Of a stretch of DNA of 64,000 nt, positions 24,201 to 37,597 are shown in pieces. The translations under genes were made by a program, and so were the position numbers. The stretch is from Coprinus comatus (lineage: Eukaryota; Basidiomycota; Agaricomycetes; Agaricales; Agaricaceae). Location of the stretch: assembly GCA_034638255.1 (NCBI GenBank), contig JAWPGT010000017.1, positions 62,001 to 126,000 on the forward strand, given 5' to 3'. Every line of letters starts with the position of its first letter. Position 1 is the first letter of the stretch. The notes under the pieces are model-generated. The model saw only the letters and a program-made list of their open reading frames with translations. It searched no databases and had not been told where the DNA came from.

Positions 24201-27200
24201 AAACAGAAGTTATCGGGCTGGTTGACTCTCTTTTCTAAATTCAGCAATCCGAAGGCGTTATATGCGACTGATATTCTGCGCTCTTTCTACATTGCTCATC
24301 TCTCACATCCTGATCGCACAACACAATCATTGGCATTATCGTGCCTACTGACATATAAGTCTCCTCACCTTGCCAACCATGAAGACAGGATCCGTCTACT
24401 ATTGGATGATACCCGATGGCGTGATGAGTTGACGTTACTTGAGCTCGGGAATGTTGACGCTGGGGATCGGCATGAAATTGTCGATGTCATCATACGCTTA
24501 CTGTTTGGTCTCATGTTGGAAAAAAGGGGAAGGTCGAGAGGGGCGGATAGACGATCGGCTGTGCTGTCAACTCTCACGGGATGTGCAGATGAGGAACTTG
24601 GGTTGCTGGTAGACCTGATGTTAAAACCATTGGGTTCACATAAGAACGATAGGAAAGATGGCCTTTTCGCTATTCGACCAATACCTTCAGGCCTGACCAA
24701 CAAGCAGCTTGTTGGTTATTTGACGCTCTTGGGTGATGTGATGAAGAATCTCGGGTCCCGTTTGGTGTCATATTGGCCAGCAATCATCGGCTCAACCATT
24801 GATATTGCCAGCAATGCACAAGAGCGCCTGGATTCTCTTGGAAAAGGAGATGCGGATGACGTAGAGGATCAAGAAGGTGTCGAGGACATTGATGAAAAAG
24901 GTGAAGGGGATGTGTCAATGTCCGCTAGTAATGCCAACGTGGTGCGATCCATACGTCAACTTGGTTTGAAACGATTTGCGGACTTTTTCCGAAGTCCAGT
25001 TGCCTTCGACTTCACAACATACCTACCGGCTGCTTTCAACGCGTTTATTCTTCCCCGTCTGCCGAATTTGGACAAGGAGAATACTCAGGCTCCCTCCGCT
25101 CTCATGGACTTGTTCCATGTTTGGACTTTGAGGAGTGAATATATCATCTTCTTAGTTCAATATTCCTCCGAGTTGTTGCCCAAGGTCTATGATTGTCTTG
25201 TTGCAACAAATGTAAAGCCATCTGTGATCATGCATGTATTTGATATTGCGGAACGGATTCTAGGACACGCGTCTGGGGAGGATGAAATTCGGGATAAGGT
25301 TCTTAAGCCTCATGTTTCCCGACTACTCAACAATTTGGCAGTACTAGTGGAAAGGGTGAAGGATATTGCCGCAATCGCAACTCCCATTGTTCAACGACAG
25401 ATTAGTATCCTTTCTGAAATCGCTCACTATTGCGAAGATGAATCCCAGGCAACCACACTCCTTAAGCTGTTCACACCATTGCTACGAAAACCTTCAAGGA
25501 TGGTATCGGAGAAGGTTAAGGTCGACTTGCTCAAGATTTTGGCCAATCTGTTTGGATTGATACCCCAGCTCAAAGATACGAATAGCGCTGTATACCAGAA
25601 GACGTACGACCTACTTTCAGGGCTGTTCCAATCCCTTCGGTCACGCGCTTCACGTATGAGTCTTGTTGATGCTTTCAAGCAACTTGCGATACTTAGTGGA
25701 GTTGAACATCTGGCTTCACTGTTGGATGATTTGAACGCTTACTCGGTCAAGAGGATTGATGAACCCGACTTTGATCGACGTCTTAATGCGTTTGCTAAAC
25801 TCAATGAAGAAATGTATTCGACTCTATCTGCAAGAGATTGGGTTCCTTTGCTCTACAATTCTTTATATTCTATTCAAGACAATGTAGAATTGGCTATCAG
25901 GAATAATGCTTCGTTCTCTATGAGGCATTTCATTGATATTGTCGCTGCGCAAACATCGAATGCACATGGAGAAGTATTCCAAAAACTTTTGTTCCCAGGA
26001 TTGAAGAATGGATTACGGTCGAAGAATGAATTGGTTAGAACGGAGATTTTAGGGGTTGTGGCTTATGCTGTTGGTACATGTGAACATATTGTTATGTTGA
26101 AGGATATGCGTGTGTTGTTGGAGGGTGGAGATGAAGAGGCTAATTTCTTTAATAATATTCTTCATGTTCAACTTCATCGTCGTTCGAGAGCTCTTAGACG
26201 CCTTGGAGATCATTGTGATGAAGGGAGTTTGAGAAGTGGAACGTTGGCGGAGATTTTAATTCCTTTGGTTGGAAATTTCATTGCGGCTACAACGAGCATG
26301 GATCATCATTTGGTTAATGATGCTATTATTGCTACTGGTAGGATGGCGAAACACCTTAATTGGTTGGCGTATTATGCATTGGTGCAGAGGTATATTAAAC
26401 TTTCGAAGGCGAAGGATGAATCGGAGAGGGTTTATGTTAGGACGTTGGTGGCTATTTTGGATAATTTCCATTTCCCTATGGATGAAGCGGTTACGGAGGA
26501 GGATAAAGATGATGAAGACGGAGATGACGACCAATCCGAAGATGAGGAGCCAAAGGAGAAGGAGAAGGAGAAACAAAAAGCGCCAGCGATGGTCCTTACC
26601 CCAGCACAAATTTCAAAAATTGCTGACGCTGTCAACCTTCGACTTCTTCCTAATCTCCTAAACTATTTGGAGAAACACGATGCTACGACTGATGACAATA
26701 CGCGTATCCCTGTTTCCATCGGTATCGTCACGGTGGCCAAACATTTACCTGAACAGACTCGAGAACCACAAATCACGCGTTTGTTGACGATCTTGAGTCA
26801 AATTCTTCGAAGTAAATCCCAAGAGACGCGTGATCTTACCAAGGACGCTATTGTTCGCATTTCTGTCTGCCTCGGACCGCAATATCTTCCTATGGTGTTC
26901 AAAGAACTACGTGCTGCATTACTCAGAGGTCCTCAATTACATGTTTTAGCGTATGTTACACACGCTATCCTCGTACAAGTCACAGCACCAGAAAATGTGG
27001 AGACTCTTGGTGTGCTGGATGAATGTGTTAATGATGTCGCTCATGTTTCTGCTGAAGTCATTTTTGGAGAATCAGGAAAGGATGTTATGGCGGAAGACTT
27101 TAAAACGAAGATGAGGGAAGTTCGAGGGTCGTCATCGCGGGGGTTTGATTCATTCGCGATCATCGCGAAAGTGATCAGCCCTAACAAAATCAGCAGTCTA

Positions 27201-29749
27201 CTTCAACCGCTTCGTGCCATTATGCAAGAGACCGAAGCAATTAAGATTATGTCATTGGTGGATGAAGTACTCAAGAGGACGGCATCAGGTTTAAATAGTA
27301 ATAAGCATTTGGTGCAGACGGAGCTTATTACTTTATGCCATACGCTCATTAGCCAGAACGCGAAATTCCTGAAGCAAACTGCACCTCGGAAGAAGAGTAC
27401 CCTAAAGAACGATAAGATTGTACAGATTAAGAGGGATGTCACGCCTGAAGTCGATCATTATGCGAATAATTCTTTCCGGTAATTTTTATTTATTTAATTC
27501 TATAGTTCTTGCAAACTCATTTTTGGTTGTGTAGCTTTGTTGCATTCGGTCTTGATCTGTTCAACACTGCCCTTCGACGTGGTCGTCTCGATTTCCACGA
27601 TCCCGAAGTAATTAAACGTTTGGAGTCTATGGTGGTTGTTATTGGAAACACATTATATTCGACAAGTGCTCCTGTCATTATGTTTGGCCTTAAAACTGCG
27701 GCCGGCCTTGCAAAATGTCCACTCAAGAACTTACCCAAATCTGTACCTGTTTTAATCACCCAAATGATTGACATTATCCGAAGTGCTGGAAATACTGAAT
27801 CCGAAATCGTGCAAGTAGCTTTCAAGTCTCTTGCTGCGATTTTACGTGATTTCCCTGGAGCGCAGGTCAAAGAGAAGGATCTGGTATTCCTGTTGGAACT
27901 TTTAGCTCCGGATTTAGAGGAACATGAACGTCAAACTGCCGTTTTCACGATGTTGAGAGCGATTGTTGCTCGCAAGTTCGTCGTTCCTGAAATCTACGAT
28001 ATTATGGATAAAGTGGCAGAAATTATGGTTACCAGTCAGTCTCCTCAAGTACAAGAGATGTGTCGAGGCGTCCTTTTGCAGTTCCTCCTCGATTATCCTC
28101 AAGGCAAAGGTCGTCTAAGGAATCAAATGGCATTCTTAGCAAAGAACTTGTCATATGTGCATGAGAGTGGCAGGAAGTCTGTTATGGAACTTCTTGGCGC
28201 TATCGTCAGCAAATTCCAGGATGCATTGATCCAGGAGTATGCTGATTTGCTCTTTGTTGCGTTGGTGATGGTTATTGTCAATGACGACTCTGCTCAATGT
28301 AGAGAGATGGCTGCGCAGTTGATTAAAGCGTTGTATCTTCGACTGGAAGAGGATCAGCGAAAGACTATATTTTCGCATTTGCATACATGGGCGACACAGG
28401 AATCTCAACCTTCACTCATCTGGGTTTCATCTCAAATCTACGGGTTCATTATCGATGCTGCGCAGAAGGATGTTGAATCATATATCGTCAAGATCATGGA
28501 TGATCTCTCCCTTGCGCTGGCTAAGAGTGCATTGTTGTTGTCGGAGACGGTTGAAGATGAAAGTAAGGTGATGGATGTTGATTTGGAATGGAAGATACCT
28601 TACCATGCGCTCACTGTCCAATTCAAGGCTCTCCGCGTTTTCCCCGATTTCTGCACCAATGAGGATAGGATAACTTGGAGCTTGGTTACAGGTCATCTGC
28701 TATACCCTCATGCATGGGTAAGAACAGCTGGATGTCGTCTTGTTGGAGTGCTATATAGTACCTTACCCATCTCCCCACCTCCGATTGATGGACCTGAAGA
28801 TCATCCGGGATCTTTCCTCGGTATGCAAGAAGTTGGAAGGAAACTTTGTCTACAGCTCAAGAGCGAGAATTTGGATGAGACATTGGGATTACAAGTTGTC
28901 AAGAACTTGTTCTTTGTTGGGAAATGTTTCTATGCTATGCGAAAATCCACGGATGCTCAAGATGTTGGATTGGCTGATGATTTGGTTGATGATGAAGCTG
29001 GAGATCAGAATGTTGATGAAATTGTGGACAAGGATAAACAACATAATCCCCTTCCTTGGTTATTCTCGAAATTATCTTATCAAGTTAAATCAGCGCATAT
29101 AGCTAGGAGAAATAAAGGTGGTCATAAGAATGTAAGTCCTTACTCATCTCATTCAGTTGTCAATTGATGTGTATTTATACTTATTCTTTGTTTTTTTTTT
29201 TAGGCCAATTGGCATCAACAACCACTTGCCGCGCTTCGTTGGTTCGCTGCAATGACTTCGTATATGGAAGCTGAGACTGTAGAGAAATTCTTGGTTCATA
29301 TTTTAACACCTGTATACCGTTTGACGGAAGATGATACAATACGTGATCCTCAAATGGGTACGCGTTCTTTTGTGATACTTTTGACATATAGAGGTACTAA
29401 TTTTTTATTGCAGAGGAACTGAAAACGACGTCAATTGAACTCCAAGATCTCGTACAAACCAAAGTCGGTATTACTAAATTCTCAACTGTGTATCAGCAGA
29501 TTCGACAACGGACAATGGATGTTCGAAGGGATCGTAAAGTTGCTAGGACAGTACAAGTGGCTGTTAATCCTGAAGCTGCGGCGAAACGTAAGCAACAGCG
29601 GAATGCAGTCAAGAAGGAGAGTAGGAAACGAAAGGACAGGGGCTTTGCGTGAGTCTACAATGATCTCTTTCTTTTTTGAAGTGGTTCTCGTACTGACTGT
29701 TGATAGTGAAGGCAGAGGACAGATCAAAAAGCGGAAGAGTGAATACTAA
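21242..29749 (+). CDS. UTP20: UTP20, U3 snoRNP / SSU processome HEAT-repeat protein
   Basis: Exon 1 is 21242-21286, starting MDATDDYGFPVKRFK, and the last exon ends KKRKSEY at TAA 29747-29749. The protein is about 2,550-2,600 residues, close to the yeast and human proteins. Utp20 (DRIM in animals) is an alpha-helical HEAT scaffold in the nucleolar small-subunit processome, required for 18S rRNA maturation. Recognisable parts are the N-terminal FHEALEHWRQLNLSPEF and LLLHHWKDIV; the DRIM/NUC173 region in the 1129-codon exon (24093-27482); an acidic linker (about 26507-26560, DEDGDDDQSEDEE) followed by a KEKEKEKQK tract; and the C-terminal Utp20 region (27540-29130, e.g. GLKTAAGLAKCPLKNLPK, RKSVMELLGAIVSKFQDAL). 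The very basic tail (KRKQQRNAVKKESRKRK) suits a nucleolar protein. The main exons are free of frameshifts. An isolated fragment of this gene recurs at 61.8 kb. Confidence 0.94.
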
Positions 29750-29874
29750 AAGAGTTCGCTCTACTGCACTAATAAATGGGAAGACTCTTTCATCATATTG
29801 TAATAGACATATTTCTGTAGCATAGTCACATCATACACAAACTGCAACATTACTATTAATGAAAGATTCTGGTA

Positions 29875-31006
29875 TCATGATAAGTCCATCGGAGACGATC
29901 CCGTCCCTGTATCTTCGAGATCGGGTCGTGGTGGTGGAAAACATAATGCAGTTTCTTCTCCTGCAGCTTCGTCATCATCTTCATTCCAATCACTCGTCGT
30001 CTCCCATTCATTCTCAAACTCGATATCAATGGCAAGCTCCGTTTCACCACTGCTACCATCTGGTTCTGATAATGGCATGAAACATGCCAATGGAAGCGTT
30101 CGATAATCTGTAGTGGTATGGGTCATAGCTTGTACCCAACGCCTTTCACGTAATCGTTTGTGTCGTTCACGATCTTCTTCTATACGTTTGAATACTTCGT
30201 TTCTTGAGATTTGAGATTCTTCTTTTGTTGAGGATTTTTGGGCGGGTTCGATGTCGGTGGTTGTAGCAGCTGCTGTAGCTGTAGCTGCGGTACGTGAATT
30301 GAGTGAGGAAAGGATTTCTTCGATTTTTTGGGGATCTATAACGCGTTTTGTACGCCAGCTTTCTAAAATCTGAAATATGGCAAACATGCTCGTAAGCAAA
30401 GTATCCCATATTCAGTTAGGAATAGTATAGAGAATACCTGTTTGGTGCTAACAAGATTAGGTAGACCTTGTCTGCCTTCAGGTACAACACAATCCACAAT
30501 TTTACCCAAATCCCTAATCAAATATTCGACATATAACCCATTCGAATTTGCTCTTGCCCTATTTAAATCACCTTCTCTTGTTGTTGAAGTTGAAGTTGAA
30601 GATGATGTGGGTATTGTTACGAGTAATGAATTAGCGTGTGATTTGAGTTGAAGACATAACTCGCATAGAGAATCGAGGAAGTATAGAATGTTGATACGGG
30701 AGTTTATTGAACCCTAATATATAATATATAATATCAATAAAAATGAATGGCGTTTTGTTAATATTTATAAGTTACCTTTTCACATTCTTCAATTATACAA
30801 TCCCAGAGATCTTCACCACATTGAGGAAAATATTTTACAGAGAAAGAGACCATCTTTTGTATGGATTGTTGGGAGCTGCGCTAAGTTTGAAAGTAATTCA
30901 ATTTTAGTGATTTTTGTGTTTGGGTTAATTAGGATTTGGTTTTTGCGTACGCTGACAGTCTCTTGAGAAGTGTTATGAATTGCATTCGTACTTCAAATGG
31001 ATCCAT
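29875..31006 (-). CDS. CTK3: CTK3-like CTD kinase gamma subunit
   Basis: Starts at ATG 31004-31006 (MDPFEVRMQFITLLKRLSAS) and ends at TGA 29875-29877. Ctk3 is the gamma subunit of CTDK-I, the kinase that phosphorylates Ser2 of the RNA polymerase II CTD during elongation. The N-terminal CID-like helical domain is clear: SASQQSIQKMVSFSVKYFP, CGEDLWDCIIEECEK, RINILYFLDSLCEL, YVEYLIRDLGKIVDCVVP, GRQGLPNL. After ILESWRTKRVIDPQKIEEIL comes the C-terminal Ctk3 region with an Ala/Thr-rich linker, a charged helix (VFKRIEEDRERHKRLRERR) and an acidic tail with ETTSDWNEDDDEA. Its 3' end faces the UTP20 3' end only about 125 nt away, so the two genes are tightly convergent. No oddities apart from low-complexity Ala/Thr repeats. 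Confidence 0.88.
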
Positions 31007-31501
31007 GGTTGGTTGTAAGTCAGTATAAGTGGACGAAGTTGAAGTAATATCCAATAAGCAACTGGTATTGAGATCATTGTTTGGTTTAGGGGATTATGTC
31101 AAGCAGATCATTGTTTGTCTCAGAGGATAGTGCCAAACATTTTCGCTAGGCTTCCATATTGAATGCCGTGCTCCACGCTCTCGGACCAATGGACATTGAA
31201 AGGAAGCCATCGGAAATAATCTACTCTACAAAATTCATGTTGCATGGCTTTCATAAAACTAGAACCTCGGACAACGTGTTGAATATCAACTGGCGAATTA
31301 TCTCACGAAGACGGAACGTTAGTCCTAGGTTTCTTGAGAATCTTCCATCACGCAATGTGGTTTACAACGTGGTACCTGTTCTTGCCTCTCGCCCAAGAAC
31401 CAATGTCACGCTCCTGACTCATGAGATGCTTTATCTATATTGTAAATAATGGTTTACCAAGTTTCTTACTCTATCTACGGTTGCTCTTCCTTTCCTACAT
31501 C
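31007..31501. other. Divergent promoter interval, CTK3 / BTB array
   Basis: Between the start of CTK3 (-) and the first BTB gene (+). It must hold both promoters. An open frame at 31159-31449 has no recognisable protein character. Confidence 0.5.
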
Positions 31502-32886
31502 ATGAATAACCCAACTACAGCAAAGGCAATCTTGAAGGACACATCGCTGAAAGGACTGGCCTTAGATAAAGTCTATTATTTTAGCGGTGCCGATCTTCAT
31601 TTCCAAGTAACAATATCTACCTTACAGGTATTATCGTCATTTGACATGAAAAAAAAAAAATAGGTTGGACATACATTATATCGAGTTCACAGTTATTTCT
31701 TTACACGCGAATCCATTGATTTTCGCGAACGAATGGCTGGGATTGACTGCGCCAAAGCGCACTCCGGAACTACAGAAGACAAAGCTATACCAGTAAAGAA
31801 TACCACCACTACAGAATTTTCCAACTTTCTCTGGGTTTTCTATAATCCGTACGTATATCTATCCAGCCATTACCATTATCAACAAAGTATCTGACTGACC
31901 TGGACTACCAGAAATTACAATTATTCAGCACCTTTAGCTACCTGGAAAGATATTCTCAACCTTTCGGCTCCGACCAAATGGGACTTTCCAAAGATTCATG
32001 CACTCGCACTTAGGAAACTCAAAAAGATCAAGTTTCCTTTGGTTGACCGAATCGTTTTATACAAAGCATGTTCCGTCTCGATGGATACCCTTATTTCATT
32101 ATTTGTGGAACTTTGTCTTCGTGAAGAATGCATTACTTCAGATGAAGGAATGAAACTTGGTATAGAGCTTATTGTTTTTATACATCAAGCTCGTGAACAA
32201 CTTCTTCGAGGTTTGGATGGAAATGGGAATGATTATGGTATAAACAAGTCAACTTTGGATGGAATTCCGAAGGATAAGGTGGAAAGGTTGGTGACGACAC
32301 TTTTGCAATTCAATGAAGGACATTCAGTAGATTTGGTGGGGCGGGGACAGGGAAAGGGCAAGGGGAAATTATATAGTCCTATCGTTGCGTCATTTAGTAA
32401 TCAGACAACGACTTGTGACCCACCTCAAACTACTAATGTTGACGAAAATATGGTATGTGATTTATTTTGGTTTCCCTCTTATTTTTGGATAAAACTGAAT
32501 CTGTCTCTATGGATTTTGTTTTTAGTTCGATTATATAGCGTCTCAACAGATTACTAGGACTCCTACCGGCAAACGTAAACAGGTACCTCAATCACAACCT
32601 CTGGCAGGAAATGACGAAACTACAAACAATCATAATCATATTCATCCCACCAATCTGAACGACGCCAGTATAAGATCCAGAACTCAGGGTGAGTGTTCTG
32701 CGTCTACTAGGTCAATCATTCTTTCCTCCTCTTTCTAATTTCAAAACAAACTAATTATTATTATTCCCTACTCCGTCTTGTAATTGGTTTACAATTTTAG
32801 CTGTAAGAAAGGCGGGGAAGAAGGCGTTCACAAATGTAGTCGACTCATTGAACCTCAAAGCGACGAGAAATGGTGTGGATGCATGA
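31502..32886 (+). CDS. BTB/POZ-domain protein, array member 1
   Basis: Exon 1 (MNNPTTAKAILKDTSLKG... ending FSGADLHFQ) is joined at phase 0 to the BTB core VGHTLYRVHSYFFTRESIDF. A phase-2 intron follows FLWVFYNP, leading to a helical BACK-like region: WKDILNLSAPTKWDFPKIHALALRKLKKI, IVLYKACSV, IFVELCLREE-like segment, IVFIHQAREQLLRGL. BTB domains mediate dimerisation and often recruit Cul3 ubiquitin ligase; that role is inference here. The C-terminal extension is long and basic (GRGQGKGKGKL; PTGKRKQVPQSQ; VRKAGKKAFTNVV), ending at TGA 32884-32886. The basic tail suggests nucleic-acid association or nuclear entry but shows no known domain. It is the most diverged + strand member. Confidence 0.78.
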
Positions 32887-33554
32887 GTTTTGGAAGAGAT
32901 AGTGGATATATTGTTGTTAGGAAGAGTGGTCTTAGTCTTATGGAGTATGACAGTTCTTTGTTGCCAGGGGCTTGGCCTTAGTTTTTTCGTTATGCTACTT
33001 TTTGACGTTTTGTCATGGTCATTATTTGTATGTATAGTTTGTTACATGCATACATAGCTCCAAGTTGTAACACATCGTCCGCATCACGCTCAATATAGCC
33101 ACTGTCCTATAAAGAAAAGGGTTTCTAGAAACCCTTGGATAGTACAACTTGTACACGAGGCCTGCTCCAGTCTTCTCTAGTAACTATGACAATGATAATG
33201 CGGATCAGAAAGCGAAGCTTAATGAATTTCAGGTACTCCAGGCTACCAGTACCAGATTCAAAAAAATAATAATCTAACCCTTCCCTACGCTTCCGCTATG
33301 TGGAATCCACTAAGAAGGAAGCATAGAAGGGCACGGCAAACTCACTCTCACTTTCGATTTTCTATGAGGTCGACCACGCGCTAATGTATTTCCCCGTAGA
33401 AAGTCTCCGCAGTCAGTGTTCTGGCGGGTGTCAGTGTCCACTATTCAGACACCCTCGGACTTGGAAGGCTAAGAAGTTAACGGGGAGGAGTGTAAGTGGT
33501 ATTTAGGACAAACCGTTGAATGGACTCTCAGTATCCCATCCATCCTCCCACTCG
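32887..33554. other. Intergenic within BTB array
   Basis: No gene seen. This interval carries the 3' flank of array member 1 and the promoter of member 2. A short inverted match (about 33106-33150, CTTTTCTTT-like and TCTAGAAACCC) is too weak to call an element. Confidence 0.45.
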
Positions 33555-34691
33555 ATGTCTAGCCATATTAAAGATAGTAATCTCCAAACTTTGAACGAAT
33601 ATTCAAAGTATTACTTTCGCGGTTCTGATTTAATCATCATCGTGAGTTCCTGTATCTTCCGCAAATGCTCAAGTTATCTGAATCCAGTAAATCAACAGGT
33701 TCAAAATTACGCATTTTGTGTTCCATCGATTTTCTTCACTCGAGAGTCTCGCGATTTTGAAGCACGTCTCGCTGCTAGGTCTGATGATAGTAATAAAAAA
33801 GGGCCGGAGAAATCTCGAGCTGTAGAGACTGGAAGTTCTTCCAACAAGCCATACACGATAGTCATACAGCCAGAAGAGAACGTGACTCCAGACGACTTTG
33901 CCAAGCTCTGTTGGATTTTTTTCAATCCGTGGGTATCTTTTGCTTTTCGTTTTATCTGGATTTTGTTACCATATAATCATCGATAGCTCACCCTCGTTTA
34001 CAGGACATTTTCCATTTACGACGAAAGTTTGGATACTTGGAAAGTTATCCTCCGCCTTGCCAATCAATGGCATTTCGAAGAAGTCAAGAAACTTGCATTC
34101 AGGGAGCTTGAAGCTCCAGGAAAATTCGATATGACTCTCGTCGAGAAGATTGTCCTGTACCGTGAATACGACGCCGACATGTCCTACCTGGAACCTTTAT
34201 ATGCAGAGCTTCTCACTCGTCCAGAACCTCTCAGTTTAGAAGAAGGTATAGCGTTGGAACTTCGTACTACCTTGATGATTTCAGGTGCTCGCGAACGCCT
34301 TCGTGCTACCCTTGACCAACCATTATCAATTTCTTCTCCTCTTCCTCCTGCTTTGAAGGATACAGTTCTTCAAATGGTTAGATGCGTTTTCAGTGGGGCA
34401 CCAGCACCTTCTCTCACCTCTGCTTCCACATCTATTACCAACCCTACTCCTTCATCTTCTACCACCTTTTTGGGCACGTTGGGTGGCTTGTCCTTGGGAC
34501 GATCGAGTAGCAATGGCTCTGACGGAGGCACTGAGAAAGGAAGTGAGTATTGTTCACTATGTGCTTTTTTTAGTACAGCATTTGATCGTGGCTAACGTGA
34601 TGTCTTAGTACCTGAAAATGACACGTTTGAGCAGAAATTGAGCAAGAAGGATAGGAGGAAACAGAAAGGTGTCGGACTTTTTGATTTTTAA
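33555..34691 (+). CDS. BTB/POZ-domain protein, array member 2
   Basis: Starts at ATG 33555 (MSSHIKDSNLQTLNEYSKYY, then FRGSDLIII), not at the upstream TTG. A phase-0 intron ends before VQNYAFCVPSIFFTRESRDF. The BTB core ends FAKLCWIFFNP, with a phase-2 intron and then SIYDESLDTWKVILRLANQ, FEEVKKLAFRELE, IVLYREYDADMSYLEPLYAEL, EGIALELRTTLMISGARERL. A Ser/Thr-rich linker (SASTSITNPTPSSSTTF) precedes a last exon after a phase-1 intron, giving PENDTFEQKLSKKDRRKQK and a stop at 34689-34691. The same two intron positions as the other array members show common descent. BTB proteins usually act as ubiquitin-ligase adaptors or transcriptional cofactors; no substrate-binding domain such as Kelch or MATH is present. 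Confidence 0.8.
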
Positions 34692-34952
34692 TTTACGATA
34701 GGGTTGTTTTATTTTTTGAGAACGTATACATTCTGCTAGACTGCTGGCACGACTCCGAGTTTTATGAATTTATCCTTCAAGTGCTCATGCGCTCATATGT
34801 ATTCCCCTTAACTTCATTCAAGTGAGACACTGATACTAATATGAATGATATCTTCATACAAGCGACATAGGCAAATCGGAAGAATCGCAAAAGCACGAAA
34901 TTCCAAGACATGAAACTACTGTACAACAAGACTACATTCATCATCTCGTTAT
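34692..34952. other. 3' flanks of convergent genes
   Basis: A 261-nt gap between BTB member 2 (+) and the membrane protein gene (-). Nothing else seen. Confidence 0.5.
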
Positions 34953-36598
34953 TCATACCAAGACAGTAACCTTCGCATTAGTAGACTCAACCTCAACTCT
35001 ACCCTTTCCCTTAATATCACCCCAGTAAACATCACCATTGACTCTTCCCATATTATAACTAAAATCACTGTGCCTCCTTCTACCATTTCCACTGGGATCA
35101 TCTACGTTTTCCTTCACAATGACCGAAGCACCTATCCAACGTGAAGAGCCAGCGGTAATGTGACCTTGATATGTAGGATGAAGAGCAACCGATGCTCTAG
35201 CATTGGTAGTTCTAGCGTTCAAATGAAGTTCTGAATCAACTGGAGCTTCGCTAAAATTGAGATTGATTGGACCATTTGTTGTCTTTGTCGTCACAGAGAA
35301 TAAGCCTGAGGCCATGTATGTGACTGGCGTGAAGTCATGTAAACGAATGTCAGATGTGATGTACCTGTGGGATAGAAACGAATTAAGTTTAATTAACGGA
35401 TATAGTATGCGAAAGAAAAAGAAAAAACTTGACGTACCCATTGGTTGTTGTCAAAGATAGAACGGCTGCTCTGTTACTATCGTGATTGAAATCGATGGTC
35501 GTTTCAATTGCTTCGTTAGTGGTCGTCAACTCCAAACGATTGGTGGCCTTTATTTTCCCCGAAATGCGGCCATTGGTACTAGTCAATTGAGCGGTGTGAG
35601 TGTTCAACGACTTAGAATAGTTAAATGTAAGTATGAGAGTTTTTTCTCGTTTTTATAACATGACATACCTGTGCATGAATTCCTCCATTGGTACTTTGTA
35701 ATTGAAGCTGATCGAATAAGATACTATCTTCAAGTTCATCGAAATAATAACCCCCATTGACAATTGCAGATTCAAAGCGATTGATCAAAGGATGGTTTTC
35801 TGGTAACTCAACAACGATGTCATAGAAAATACTACTTCGTTCCCTATGAGTGTTCTATAGAAATTGATCATAATCAGTTATCGTAGATTCAAAGACAAAT
35901 CAGGAGATACGAACAAAAACACCAACACCATACTCTCTATCTCCACGTTTGATGGAGCACACAAGGGTATTTGCATCATAGCCATGTGTGGTGCGAAGAT
36001 TAACGGTGAATGTGACATCGCCGACACTCCTTGGATTGGTTTTAATCAAGACAGTTCCTCCCAGAGAAGGTCCATCAACGAAAAGCAGAAGAGTATCAGA
36101 AGTAACCGGAGTGTCGAGAGTGACCTCGTTCTGGCGCCTGCCTTTCAATGGTTCTTGACAGGTGACGAGTTCGACATTGCGCGGGATTGGGTAGTTAGGA
36201 TTGCGATGACCTGGGCCTGTAGACCACTGTGTATACTGTGATTTAGATTATCTGTATGTCAGCAGAAAAGCAGAGTGACATACGCCTGGGTCTGTAGTGT
36301 ATCGTGGATTCATGTAGAAGTAGTACGTTCCAAATCCGAGGAGGACGAAGGTGAGGAAAAAAACTTTAAGTAGGAATGAACAAGCTTTTATGGAGCCGCG
36401 GTATGGAGGAACTTTAAGAACTACTGCAGTAGGTTGGACATGTATACATATGGCCGTATGTGGTCCATAACTTGGACCTGTGGGTCGACCCGGACTCTGA
36501 TTGTGACGGTATGCATGTGGAAGCGGACTATAGGGAGGAGGGGGCGTGTTCAACAAGGGCTGTCGTTCACAAGAGCAAGTTGTTGGCCGTGGATACAT
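34953..36598 (-). CDS. Single-pass type II membrane protein, beta-rich lumenal domain, unknown function
   Basis: Read from ATG 36596-36598. The N-terminus has a Pro-rich cytoplasmic segment (LLNTPPPPYSPLPHAYRH) and one hydrophobic helix (FLLKVFFLTFVLLGFGTYYFY) near residue 85-105. The remaining exons give repeated beta-type segments with T-T-N turns: GRISGKIKATNRLELTTTNE, AAVLSLTTTNGYV, SVTTKTTNGPINLNFSEA, LNARTTNARASVAL, and a C-terminal GDVYWGDIKGKGRVEVESTN, ending KVTVLV at 34953. The periodic repeats resemble the adhesin-like (DUF4097-type) beta-helix seen in Agaricomycete membrane proteins; this is a resemblance, not a proven match. Topology predicts a short cytosolic tail and an exported beta-solenoid. 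Function unknown; some exon borders unverified. Confidence 0.72.
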
Positions 36599-37597
36599 GG
36601 CTCAAACAAAGCAGTGTTACGGAAACGTTGTTGATGGGCATTCTTTAAGTGGTCAGGATCACATGGCAAGACGACTGCGGAAAAGAATTCACAAAAATAC
36701 GACATAGCTTGCGGGTTATCAGTACCACTATTAAACAGATATATTTTGCATTACTGGAAAGCGTTTACTAGCAACAATTCAGCATTTTTCCCCCCTATCG
36801 TTCGATGAAGGATGCATTTTTTATTTTACACCCACAAACTATTAATAGATAACAATGTGCACGGACCAGCCGCGCAGGAAGCGCAGCCTAGTCTGAGATC
36901 TGTGGTTCTGGGCAATGGGTATATAAGTTACAGTTGTCGAGGCCCAACGACTGTTCTGCTCTATATACTGACGAGACACGATTAGTACCTTCCAACCAGT
37001 TGTCCTTATAATACTCATAAGAAATTGCGTACTATGTCCAGTAAAACATGAATTTTGGAAATACAGTGCCATGGCCACTGTGCCACGTAAATAATAATTG
37101 GACATAGTGAAACGGTCAAACCCCTAGTCAACGTTTCAAGTTTCAACCCCATAACTTAGACTTAGTATTTCATGGTTCGAAACGTTGGACCACTGTTTCC
37201 AGGTTCTCCGTACAGTGTATTTTTTGTTACAGTGGCTCGCGGCCTCCTCGTGGTGGTGTCGATCCTCACTAGACCTCACTAGTTACGATCCGAGTCGCTT
37301 AAAGTTACCATGAAAGCAATACTGTGTGGTCTGGTTATCTTCGGCTGAACGTAGAATATAGGTAACATATAATCCAAGGTCCTGCCGTCTAATTTCCAGT
37401 GACATGTCAGCTGCTTATGGTTTTTACCGGGTATAAAGCGACTACAAAAAGAGGATCTATCGTACTAGATCGATGGTTAACCTCCTGTCTAGTAGCAATC
37501 TTGAATCGAATCCCACACACGTATACCTCCACGTCAAGGTGAGGACAAGTACCCGTTTCTTGGACACTGGTATTCAAAGTTAAGAAAGAGCCAAACC
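36599..37597. other. Intergenic, no gene recognised
   Basis: One kilobase between the membrane protein (-) and the small secreted protein (+), so divergent promoters. TATAAAG occurs at 37432-37438, about 160 nt before the secreted protein ATG, and could be its TATA box. No other feature is supported. Confidence 0.45.

Noticed and set aside
26256..26661. Open frames overlapping the UTP20 acidic linker on both strands
   Set aside because: They are shadows of the UTP20 coding sequence, which is conserved in its own frame.
33100..33150. Short inverted match around TTTCTAGAAACC
   Set aside because: Stem too short and surrounding sequence not symmetric; no terminal duplication.
37395..37520. A tract with GAATCGAATCCC that resembles a tRNA T-arm
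   Set aside because: No matching acceptor stem, D-arm or anticodon stem could be drawn on either strand.
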